From NCBI GenBank assembly GCA_007692425.1, contig RECG01000027.1, positions 1 to 35,207 of the forward strand: DNA of 35,207 nucleotides. Direction: 5' to 3'. The notes under the pieces were generated by a model. The model did not search any database, was not told the DNA's origin, and was given only the letters and a program-made list of their open reading frames with translations. The translations under genes were made by a program, and so were the position numbers. The stretch comes from Acholeplasmataceae bacterium (GTDB lineage Bacteria > Bacillota_I > Bacilli_A > Acholeplasmatales > Acholeplasmataceae). Numbering within the stretch: position 1 is the stretch's first letter; each line of letters opens with the position of its first letter. Shown one piece after another: positions 24,404 to 32,620 of this stretch.

Positions 24404-27400
24404 TCAACTAATCGGCACCAACCGGTCGATGACACTTGCCCAGGCTTCTTGATAAAGTGACAAGCTGTCAGCCGGCACCCAGATGTCAAGATCGGGATGG
24501 TTGCTCAAGAAGGCGTTGGGCCCCAAGATGGGTGGTGTGGTGGCCAGCACAGTGACCGAAAGGAGCTGTTGACACCCCACAAACGCCCATTGACCGATGC
24601 TTTCCAATGTCGATGGCAAAATGAGAACGGAAAGATGGGGAATATATCCGAACGCTCCCCGGCCGATGGTTGTCAATCCTTCCGGCAGGATGACGCCCCA
24701 AAGATTGATTTGGTTGCTAAAAGCATGATCGGCGATGCCAATCGTATCAGCCCGCAAGGTCAACGTCGTCTGGGTTGGCATGACGCCCTTGTAGGTGTAG
24801 GCGACCTTGCCGGCATAGACCACGCCATCTGGTTGAGCGCTTAACCAGGCTGTATTTAAAAATGCATGTTCGCCGATACTATGAACGCTGTCCGGGATTG
24901 TGATATCCACCAGTCCGGTTGCATCCCAGAAGGCATAATTACCAATATGAAGCAGACCTTCCGGTAACGTGATGCCGACCATGTTGGGCAGACCATAAAG
25001 TTCATCATAGAATGCACGTCCAGCGATGCCCTTGGTCCCAGCGACAATCTCGATATGGGTGTCTGCCGGCATCGCACCCTTGTAGGCATAAGCGACCTTG
25101 CCGGCATAGACCACGCCATCTGGTTGATTGGCAAACCAGGCCGTATCCGCCAGCGCCCTGCTACCAATCCGATACAAGCTGTCCGGGAAAGTGATGGATG
25201 TCAGATTTTCACTAAAAAGGAAAACCGCTGTCCCGAGCGTATGCAGTCCCTCAGGCAAGACAATGTCAAGGAGAGCGTGATTGCTGACAAACGCCGCATT
25301 CTCGATGATTTCAAGTTGTGAACCACTTTCAAATACAACATTTGCCAGACGATCAGCATAGGCAAACGCCCGTTGTTCGATAATCCTGACCTGAGCTGGA
25401 ATGGTGATGGTAGTCAGTCCGGAATAAGCGAAAGCTTCGTAACCGATGCGTTCAAGCTGATTGCCCAAGGCGAAAGTGATTGTGTCAAGATCATCGGTGT
25501 GACTGAAGGCGGAGAACTGAATCTCTTCGACCGATGCCGGGATGTGAATGGTGGTCAGGCCGGTAAGTTCGAAAGCATGTCCAGAAATCCGTTTGATGCC
25601 ATCTGGCAACGTGATGCCGGTCAACGCTGTGGCACCTGAGACGAATCCTCCCGGAATCTCATCGATGCCAATGCCTGCCTCGAAGGTCACGGATGTCAAT
25701 GAATAAGCCCCGGCAAACGTATATCCCCCGATCTCTTCAAGGGATGCCGGCAGGGTCACGGATGTCAATGAATAGGCATCCTCAAAGACACGGATGCCCA
25801 TGACACGCAGTTTGGCGTTTGGTGCAAAGCTAATAGTCTGAAGGCTATAAGCCTGTTCAAAGGCATAACTTTGAATCTCATCAAGGTAACGTGGAAAGAC
25901 CACTGCTTCAAGACTAGAAGCCCGTCTAAAGGCTTCGTAACCGATGGTTAAAAGCTGACTATGTTCAGCGAACGTCAGACTGACAAGCGATGATGCATCT
26001 ATGAATGCACTTTGATGAATCGTGATGATGTTTTCCGGTATGTGAAGCGTGGTCAACGCACTCATGCCCGCAAAAGCATAACGTTTGATTTCGCTTAAAC
26101 CAGCGGGTAATGTAAGCGACTGCAGGGCTGATGCACCTCTGAAGGCATATTCACCGATGTCTGTCACACCGTCAGGGAGATTGATGGTGGTGAGCATCGT
26201 CGTATATTCAAAGGCATAGTCACCAATCACGGTCAGCATGCTGCCCTCACCAATCACAAACGTCTGCAAGTTCGTGGCATTGCGAAATGCGCCTTCTTCG
26301 ATCACTTCAACTTGGTCAGGCAATGTAAAGTAAACCAAACTGGTACAACCCTCGAAAAGATAACGTGGGATCATGGTCAATACCGCATCCACATGAATGT
26401 CGACCATCAGCAAATTGACATTGTTTCGAAACGCATGATCACCCAGATGTGTCAAGGTCGAAGGCAGGGAGATACTGGTCAATCCGGAATCAGCGAAAGC
26501 AGACGATCCGATTGATGTCAGGCCTTCAATAAAGTCGAAACTTTCCAACAGAGGTGTCTGACTGAACGCGCTCGACTGGATGGTGTGCAACTTGCTTCCA
26601 GCCGCCAGTGTCACTGTCGTCAAATGATTGTTGCGCATGAACGCACCAGACTGGATCCACGTCACCGAAGCCGGAATATTAATCGTCACCAGTTTTGAAT
26701 CGTCAAATGCATTGGCGTGGATGGTCGTGAGTACCGATGTCGACTCAATATGGACATGGGCGATACTGCTGTTCGACAGGATTCTTTGACCGAGTTGATG
26801 GACTGTCCTCGGGATGTATAGCGATTCCACATGATAGGCATGTTCGAAAGCCTGGGTCAGGATTGATGTCGAACCATCCGCGATGATGACTTCCGTCAAG
26901 GTTTCCGGCACCAACGTGAAGTTATTGTTGAAAAAGGCTAAAAAACGCATATGACCGGGCATGGTCAGCATCTCAAGTGATGGACATCCGACTGCCACAT
27001 TGGTGCCCACTGTGGTCAACGTGTAAGGGAGTCTGAGTTCTACCAAGGCAGTCATGTTCCTGAAGGCGTTGTTACCGATGATGCGAATGCCATCAGCGAC
27101 TTCTAGGATGACAATCTGGTCTAGTCCTTCGAACGCACCAGCTGCGATGGTGGTCACATCATAGATGCCAATACGACCAGGGATGAACAAGGTGGTATTG
27201 CTGCCATCATAACCGGTGATGATGATATCATCATCCTCGATGATGATCAACAGCCCGTCAGGTACCGCCACCCAGGAGGCATGCAGTGTCAAGCTTTCTT
27301 CCAGTACTGTATGCTCATCGAACAACCATTCATAGTCTTCATCCAAATACCAGCCGGCAAAGATATGACCTTCTTTGAGAGGCATGGGCAGGATCCATTC

Positions 27401-29764
27401 ATCCCATCCAAAAAACTCAAGCGGCTCGAGCGGATCACCCCCGTATGTCTCAAAGGTGATGGTGATCATCGTGCTTTCAAACCGGGCATAGACGGTGATA
27501 TCCTCAGCAGGAAAGGCATCCAGTCCGAATGGCTCCGTGTAGGCGTCATCAAGATACCATCCCATGAATTCAGCCCGTTCGTCACCGGTCTCATAGTCGT
27601 GATACGGGCCGTACGGGATGTCTGTGCCAGGTCGTCCGATCAAGGGTTCCACAGGCCACCATTCGCCCGTATCAAAGGTGATGGTCACACCTGCATACAT
27701 CCATTTGGCATAAAGCATGACCACGCCAGCCGCATCATCGATGTCATCTACCGGTGCGGTCAGGTCAATATCAACATACCAACCGGCGAAATCATGAAGC
27801 GCACGGGCTTCAAGTAAGGGGTGTGTGACAGCTTCTCCAGGTGACAGGATCAGTGTGGCGACACGCTGCCAGACAACAGGTGTGATATCGGTAGGTAACA
27901 AGGCATCAGCCACATCACCAGTCCCGAGCTGGCCATGGGCGTTTCCACCCCAGGCATGTAGTTTGTTCAGATGGTCAAGCAAGAAGACACGATCATGACC
28001 GGCCCAAAGTTGTTGCGCGGTGCCGATCGATGATGGTAAGGTGCTACCCAAGAATGAACGCAAATAAATCGGTAAATGGATCGCATCAAAAGGTTCACCC
28101 GTCCCGAGCGCGCCATTGTGATTTTGGCCATAGCCAAACAGCATGCCACCACTATAGATGAAAATAGAATGATGGCTGCCTAAGACAGCATCAATGGCCG
28201 CCATGCCCCATCCCATAGGATCTTGCAGGACGGTGAAGTTGACCGGTGTCAGCAAATCTTCCAGATGGACATGCGCCAACTGGCCTTTGTCGTTGGCACC
28301 AAACCCGTATTGGATACCAGTCGTGCTGATGACGACCGTATGATGGGCACCGGTTCTGATTTTTTCAGGATGATGGGCTGCATCAAACGCATCTCTGATA
28401 TTAGTCGGCACGGCCCGGTCTAATCGGTCACCAGTGCCAAGCTGGCCCTGGTCGTTTCTACCGAAGACGTAAAAGGCAACATCCGTGATGACATAACTAT
28501 GGTCTGCACCGGCCGCCACCAAAAACGGTGTACCACTTAGTGATGCCGTGATGTCAATGGGCACAACCCGGTCGATGACCGAACCGTCACCAAGCTGACC
28601 ATGATCATTTGCGCCAAACGCATACACCTTGCCAGAAACGGTCAGCACGAGGCTGTGCGCACGTCCGGCAGCCATCATGACCACAGGATCGTCATGCCAG
28701 CCATGATGATTGATCTCGAAAGGTTCGTCACGGCTGTCCTCACCGGGCATGCCACACTGGCCATGGTCGTTGTTGCCAAAACCGAACAGGCGGCCGCTTT
28801 CTGTCAAGACGAGCGTATGGGCCTCACCGGCGGCGATGCCCACGACCTTGTCATCAAGCCATTCAGGCCAGTCAAGGGGAACGGGTTCATGGCGGTCGTC
28901 GCGGTCACGCAAACCGAGCTGTCCATGCAGGTTTTCGCCCATCACAAATACCAGTCCGGTATGTGTCAAGATGATGGTATGTGCACCACCGATGGCAATA
29001 TCCGCAATCATCAATGCATCGTAATCATAATACATGACCCGGGTTTGTTCAATGTCCATCCAGCGTGCGTATAGGATTAGATCGTTAGCCGGCATCCGGT
29101 CAAAGACGAAAGGCATCGTCAAATCCGCATCCTCATACCAACCGCCAAACGCATAACCATCACGATCCGGATCAGCCGGTGCATTGATGACATCGTCATA
29201 ATATGCGGACATGTCAGGGATGTCAGAGCCGTGATTGGTCATCAGCGTGATGGTATAGAGAATCGGTACGAACTTGGCATAAACCGTCATATCGACATCA
29301 GGCATGACATCGAAGACAAACGCTTCGGTCAGGTCTTCATCACGATACCAATCGGCGAACATATAACCGGTTAACTCCGGATCCTCGGGTGCGTTGACAG
29401 GACTGCCTGCAACCTGGCTGAGCGGTGCGACAAGGGTGCCACCTGAAGTCTCAAAGGTGATGGTCACCATCTGAGCCTCTGCTTCCCACTGGGCATAAAG
29501 CACCAGTGCGGTGTCTGTGGCAAGATGAATGATCGAAAACGGCGTCAAGCCTTCTTCATCGAGCGTCCAGCCGGTGAATACATATCCGTCACGGACGGGT
29601 TCAGGCAGATCAATCGAGATGGCATCGACGCCGATCGTCACCGCGTCAATCACTTCATCTGTACCAGTCACAAAGGTGATGGTCACCTGTTTTGTCATCC
29701 CGTTACACGCTGCTAAAAGCGTCAATAACAACAGCACCAACCCTAAAAAGCGCCATGGTCGCAT
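24404..29764 (-). CDS. Giant surface lipoprotein: InlB repeats, RCC1 propeller, InlB repeats, BspA-type LRRs
   Basis: This 1786-residue predicted surface protein starts with a lipoprotein signal: hydrophobic LVLLLLTLLAAC ending in lipobox LAAC (Cys20). Three InlB/Flg_new-type repeats follow (about 26-93, 99-166, 169-236, each with GY.F.GWY and ending LYA.W or similar). Next are seven RCC1 repeats (about 253-630, e.g. GEAHTLVLTESGRLFGFG and NDHGQLG). A partial and two full InlB-type repeats lie at about 640-832. From about 865 to the end there are about 34 BspA-type LRRs of 22-25 residues (IG..AF......L..I.LP..L). Two LRR units carry the insert QPDGVVYAGKVAY.YKG. The C-terminus has the BspA-like TTPPILGPNAF closing unit. 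There is no LPXTG or dockerin, so anchoring is by lipid. The ATG at 29764 has AAAGGAGG eight bases upstream. Adhesion or protein binding is inferred; no ligand is known. Confidence 0.93.
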   Translation of the reverse strand: MRPWRFLGLVLLLLTLLAACNGMTKQVTITFVTGTDEVIDAVTIGVDAISIDLPEPVRDGYVFTGWTLDEEGLTPFSIIHLATDTALVLYAQWEAEAQMVTITFETSGGTLVAPLSQVAGSPVNAPEDPELTGYMFADWYRDEDLTEAFVFDVMPDVDMTVYAKFVPILYTITLMTNHGSDIPDMSAYYDDVINAPADPDRDGYAFGGWYEDADLTMPFVFDRMPANDLILYARWMDIEQTRVMYYDYDALMIADIAIGGAHTIILTHTGLVFVMGENLHGQLGLRDRDDRHEPVPLDWPEWLDDKVVGIAAGEAHTLVLTESGRLFGFGNNDHGQCGMPGEDSRDEPFEINHHGWHDDPVVMMAAGRAHSLVLTVSGKVYAFGANDHGQLGDGSVIDRVVPIDITASLSGTPFLVAAGADHSYVITDVAFYVFGRNDQGQLGTGDRLDRAVPTNIRDAFDAAHHPEKIRTGAHHTVVISTTGIQYGFGANDKGQLAHVHLEDLLTPVNFTVLQDPMGWGMAAIDAVLGSHHSIFIYSGGMLFGYGQNHNGALGTGEPFDAIHLPIYLRSFLGSTLPSSIGTAQQLWAGHDRVFLLDHLNKLHAWGGNAHGQLGTGDVADALLPTDITPVVWQRVATLILSPGEAVTHPLLEARALHDFAGWYVDIDLTAPVDDIDDAAGVVMLYAKWMYAGVTITFDTGEWWPVEPLIGRPGTDIPYGPYHDYETGDERAEFMGWYLDDAYTEPFGLDAFPAEDITVYARFESTMITITFETYGGDPLEPLEFFGWDEWILPMPLKEGHIFAGWYLDEDYEWLFDEHTVLEESLTLHASWVAVPDGLLIIIEDDDIIITGYDGSNTTLFIPGRIGIYDVTTIAAGAFEGLDQIVILEVADGIRIIGNNAFRNMTALVELRLPYTLTTVGTNVAVGCPSLEMLTMPGHMRFLAFFNNNFTLVPETLTEVIIADGSTSILTQAFEHAYHVESLYIPRTVHQLGQRILSNSSIAHVHIESTSVLTTIHANAFDDSKLVTINIPASVTWIQSGAFMRNNHLTTVTLAAGSKLHTIQSSAFSQTPLLESFDFIEGLTSIGSSAFADSGLTSISLPSTLTHLGDHAFRNNVNLLMVDIHVDAVLTMIPRYLFEGCTSLVYFTLPDQVEVIEEGAFRNATNLQTFVIGEGSMLTVIGDYAFEYTTMLTTINLPDGVTDIGEYAFRGASALQSLTLPAGLSEIKRYAFAGMSALTTLHIPENIITIHQSAFIDASSLVSLTFAEHSQLLTIGYEAFRRASSLEAVVFPRYLDEIQSYAFEQAYSLQTISFAPNAKLRVMGIRVFEDAYSLTSVTLPASLEEIGGYTFAGAYSLTSVTFEAGIGIDEIPGGFVSGATALTGITLPDGIKRISGHAFELTGLTTIHIPASVEEIQFSAFSHTDDLDTITFALGNQLERIGYEAFAYSGLTTITIPAQVRIIEQRAFAYADRLANVVFESGSQLEIIENAAFVSNHALLDIVLPEGLHTLGTAVFLFSENLTSITFPDSLYRIGSRALADTAWFANQPDGVVYAGKVAYAYKGAMPADTHIEIVAGTKGIAGRAFYDELYGLPNMVGITLPEGLLHIGNYAFWDATGLVDITIPDSVHSIGEHAFLNTAWLSAQPDGVVYAGKVAYTYKGVMPTQTTLTLRADTIGIADHAFSNQINLWGVILPEGLTTIGRGAFGYIPHLSVLILPSTLESIGQWAFVGCQQLLSVTVLATTPPILGPNAFLSNHPDLDIWVPADSLSLYQEAWASVIDRLVPIS
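24801..25127. repeat. Identical 36-bp direct repeats inside the LRR region
   Basis: Positions 24801-24836 and 25092-25127 are identical over 36 bases, beginning GCGACCTTGCCGG and ending CTGGTTGA. They encode the QPDGVVYAGKVA insert in two LRR units and lie 291 bases (97 codons) apart. A second exact pair of 21 bases lies at 25685-25705 and 25754-25774, 23 codons apart. Confidence 0.9.
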
Positions 29765-29788
29765 CTTTCATTCCTCCTTTAAACGAAA

Positions 29789-29820
29789 AGCGACGGAATC
29801 CCCTGGGGAAGGCCGTCGCT
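29789..29820 (-). promoter_or_regulatory. Leader stem-loop of the giant lipoprotein mRNA
   Basis: On the minus strand AGCGACGG and CCGTCGCT pair over eight bases with a smaller internal CCC/GGG stem. TTTTCGTTT and then the AAAGGAGG ribosome site follow directly. It could be an attenuator or an mRNA-stabilising structure. Confidence 0.6.
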
Positions 29821-29831
29821 GTCTTGCTTTC

Positions 29832-29837
29832 ATCTTA
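29832..29837 (-). promoter_or_regulatory. Extended -10 candidate for the giant lipoprotein gene
   Basis: TAAGAT on the minus strand is preceded by TGT (extended -10), with only a poor -35 (TTACTT at 17 bases). It is the best promoter candidate between the potD terminator and the gene. Confidence 0.4.
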
Positions 29838-29882
29838 ACACGAAACCAGGCAACAAGTAAATATGTAAACGCATCTTCGATG

Positions 29883-29912
29883 AAAAAGGACACCGATGCA
29901 AGGTGTCCTTTT
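29883..29912 (-). terminator. Terminator of the potABCD operon
   Basis: AAAGGACACC (29885-29894) and GGTGTCCTTT (29902-29911) pair over ten bases with a seven-base loop, followed on the minus strand by T residues. It lies 18 bases past the potD stop. Confidence 0.92.
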
Positions 29913-29929
29913 GCTCATTCATGAAAGTC

Positions 29930-30994
29930 CTAAGCGGCGCGGACGCGTGCCCAAGCCTGTTCAATCTGTTGTTTCAAGGCGGTGTTGTATCTAAACAGCT
30001 GGTCGTTTTCCCTAATGATGATGACATAGGATTCGATGTCATATTCGCCATCAGCAATCACTTCAGCGATGACATCGGCCCGTGGTGAAGTATAGGCGAT
30101 TTCAAAGGTGTTGTCAAGCATTGCATCAAAGCTGACCATGAAGTTGATGAACGCATAAGCGAGTTCACGCTGGCTGCTATTCAACGGCACCACAAAGGCA
30201 TCCACCCAGACATTGGTACCGGAATCCGGCACGTAATAGCCGAGCTGGTCGTTTTCATACATGAGATAGACCGCATCGCCGGAATAGACGACCGCCATGT
30301 CATGACGGGCTGGATGAAGCATGTCATCAAGCACCTCGTCAGTCAAAAATTGGGTGTTTGGTCCCTTGGCGGCAATCAACCACGCTTCAGCGGCGTTAAG
30401 TTGGGCCTGCGTGGGGTTGTTGATGTCGACATCACCGCCATAAAGATCCATCAGGGCGATCATGAAACTGTCCCTGGATGAGTCATAAAACATCACATCA
30501 TATTCGTGATGACGAAGCGCGTTCCATCCTTGTTCTTCCAAAAATGACAAGGCGACGGTCTCTGTGTTGTATAAAATGCCGACATTGCCCCAAAAATAGG
30601 GCACGCCATATTTGAGCAAGTCAAAGCCGCCTGCCTGTTCTTTCAGTCCGGTCAAAATGGACAACAAGGCCGGATCAAGATCTTCCGCCACATTGAGATT
30701 GGTGATCAGTTCCCAATCGATTTCTTCTAATAGCCCTTCGGATACCAGTTCCTCGATGGCATAATCACTAGGCACGATGACATCATAGACATTGGCCTTG
30801 ATCTGCGGGATGGCACTCTCATTCGAGTCAAAGGTGATGATGTCCACCCGGACACCATATTCTTTTTCAAACGCACGCACGAGCGTACTGTCGATATACT
30901 CGCCCGGCATATAAACCTTCAGGCGAGTCCGGTTACAGGCGGCCAGTCCGAAGACCAGGCTGGCCAAGACAAACAACAATAACACTTTCTTCAT
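29930..30994 (-). CDS. potD: Spermidine/putrescine ABC transporter substrate-binding lipoprotein
   Basis: This 354-residue extracellular solute-binding lipoprotein has the signal VLASLVFGLAAC with lipobox LAAC (Cys20). It belongs to the PotD/PotF group: LKVYMPGEYIDSTLVRAFEK, FDSNESAIPQI, YDVIVPSDYAIEELV, YGVPYFWGNVGILYN and ENDQLGYYVPDSGTNVWVDA all match the family pattern, including acidic and aromatic residues expected to bind the polyamine. The ATG at 30994 is two bases after potC, and its AGGAGG ribosome site is formed by the Glu codons that end potC. It is the last gene of potABCD. The exact preference (spermidine or putrescine) is not resolved. Confidence 0.94.
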   Translation of the reverse strand: MKKVLLLFVLASLVFGLAACNRTRLKVYMPGEYIDSTLVRAFEKEYGVRVDIITFDSNESAIPQIKANVYDVIVPSDYAIEELVSEGLLEEIDWELITNLNVAEDLDPALLSILTGLKEQAGGFDLLKYGVPYFWGNVGILYNTETVALSFLEEQGWNALRHHEYDVMFYDSSRDSFMIALMDLYGGDVDINNPTQAQLNAAEAWLIAAKGPNTQFLTDEVLDDMLHPARHDMAVVYSGDAVYLMYENDQLGYYVPDSGTNVWVDAFVVPLNSSQRELAYAFINFMVSFDAMLDNTFEIAYTSPRADVIAEVIADGEYDIESYVIIIRENDQLFRYNTALKQQIEQAWARVRAA

Positions 30995-30996
30995 GT

Positions 30997-31779
30997 TTAT
31001 TCCTCCTCTTTCTTTTTACCACTCTTGATATAGTCATGCGTGATCTTGATGCCGATCACGAGGATGATGAGCGTGGACAAGGCATTGATGGTCGGTTCGA
31101 CACCTCGCTTGAGGGTGTAGAGATAAATCGAGATGTTTTTGATTGCCGAACCACTGGCAGCAAAGTAACTGATGACAAAGTCATCAAACGACATCGTGAA
31201 GGCAATCGCCGCCCCAGCGATGACCGCCACCTTGATTTGCGGCAGGATCACCCTGATCAAGGCCTGCAAGGGTGTCGCACCAAGGTCATAAGCCGCATCA
31301 GCCAGATTCGGATCAAGACTTCTGACTTTGGGATAGACGGTAATGATGACATACGGCGTGCTGAAGGCAATATGTGCCAGCAGCATCGTCGTGAACCCAC
31401 GTTGGATCGCGAAGGTGCCGAACAGGACGAAGAAGGCGATGGCGGTGACGATTTCAGGATTGACAATCGGAATATTGTTGGCTGACATCGTCAGTTCACG
31501 CAAGACTCTTCTTGATTTGGTCAGGCTGATCGCCGCCAGCGTGCCGATGAAGGTTGAAATCAAGGTTGAGATGACCGCGACGATGATGGTTGTGCCAACC
31601 GCCCGCATGATGTCCTGGCTTTCAAACAGTTTGACATACCATTGCAGCGAGAAACCGGTCCAACGGGTCAGGGATCGTCCTTCATTAAACGAGAAGACAA
31701 CCAATGACATGATCGGGATATAGGTGGCCAGAAGCACCAATCCCACAAAACTGTTTTTGAGGGTTTCAGCTTTCTTCAA
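30997..31779 (-). CDS. potC: Spermidine/putrescine ABC transporter permease PotC
   Basis: This 260-residue inner-membrane permease has six hydrophobic helices. The EAA loop that docks on PotA is visible as DAAYDLGATPLQALIRVILP. N-terminal FSFNEG and the sequence SFDDFVISYF near the end are typical of PotC. The start is TTG 31779, 14 bases inside the end of potB, with GGGGGTG seven bases upstream. No ATG exists in frame before the first helix. The C-terminus ends KSGKKKEEE, and its codons double as the potD ribosome site. Confidence 0.94.
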   Translation of the reverse strand: MKKAETLKNSFVGLVLLATYIPIMSLVVFSFNEGRSLTRWTGFSLQWYVKLFESQDIMRAVGTTIIVAVISTLISTFIGTLAAISLTKSRRVLRELTMSANNIPIVNPEIVTAIAFFVLFGTFAIQRGFTTMLLAHIAFSTPYVIITVYPKVRSLDPNLADAAYDLGATPLQALIRVILPQIKVAVIAGAAIAFTMSFDDFVISYFAASGSAIKNISIYLYTLKRGVEPTINALSTLIILVIGIKITHDYIKSGKKKEEE

Positions 31780-32620
31780 GCGTGTTCACCCCCTGGTACT
31801 TGTCTGTCCGCTTGATCATGTAGAGCAGCCCCATGATCAATAACGACAAGACGATGGCGATGGCCGAACCGTAGCCGAAACGGCCCTGTTGAATCATCGC
31901 ATTTTCGATCAGGTTGCCGATCAGGAACCGGCCCTGGCCGAGATAGCGCGGCACGACGAGCGTCGTCGCCGCCGGCAGGAAGACCATCATGATGCCGGAC
32001 AGGATGCCTGATAACGACAACGGAATGATGACCCGCACGATTGTCTGGAAGCGGGTCGCGCCTAAATCCGCGGCCGATTCATACAAGTTAGGATCAATCT
32101 TGTTTAAAACCGTATAGATGGGCAGTACCATGAAGGGCAGAAAAATGTAGGTCATGCCGAAGATGATGGCGAAATCGCTACCCAGAAGATGCGGGAAAGT
32201 CATTTCAAAGACTTGTTGTAGCGCCCTCGTCCGAAGCAACATATTGATCCACATCGGCGCGCTGATCAACAAAATCAATAAGATTTGCGTGCGCGGGCGG
32301 CTGCGCGCGATGATGTAGGCAAGCGGATAACCGATGATGAGCGTCAACACGGTCGACAAGGCGGCCAGGTAGATCGACTGGATCATAACCCTGACAAACA
32401 GTGGTTCCGAGAAGAAACTCCAATAGTGCTCAAACGTGAATTTGATGGTAAAGACACCTGCTGGTCTTTCGGTCTGGATGGAATAGAGCACCATCATCAG
32501 GATGGGAATGACAATCAAGGTGATGAGCAAGACGTAATAAGGGATACCAAGGACATGTTCAAGGGTCCGTTTCGGCCTGTCCTTGCGTTTTTGAGGCTTG
32601 ATCAGTTGATAACGTTCCAT
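31766..32620 (-). CDS. potB: Spermidine/putrescine ABC transporter permease PotB
   Basis: This 284-residue inner-membrane permease has six helices, a basic cytosolic N-terminus (KPQKRKDRPKR) and the EAA loop ESAADLGATRFQTIVRVIIP. PAATTLVVPRYLGQG and the pattern around it fit PotB/PotH proteins. ATG 32620 overlaps the potA stop as TGATG and has GGAG eight bases upstream. The in-frame ATG at 32626 is only two bases from that site and is less likely. The partner permease potC overlaps its end. Confidence 0.94.
   Translation of the reverse strand: MERYQLIKPQKRKDRPKRTLEHVLGIPYYVLLITLIVIPILMMVLYSIQTERPAGVFTIKFTFEHYWSFFSEPLFVRVMIQSIYLAALSTVLTLIIGYPLAYIIARSRPRTQILLILLISAPMWINMLLRTRALQQVFEMTFPHLLGSDFAIIFGMTYIFLPFMVLPIYTVLNKIDPNLYESAADLGATRFQTIVRVIIPLSLSGILSGIMMVFLPAATTLVVPRYLGQGRFLIGNLIENAMIQQGRFGYGSAIAIVLSLLIMGLLYMIKRTDKYQGVNTLEES

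Noticed and set aside
24801-25127. Direct repeats as a CRISPR array or mobile element
   Set aside because: The repeats are in frame inside one gene, only two copies exist, spacing is a whole number of codons and they encode a protein repeat.
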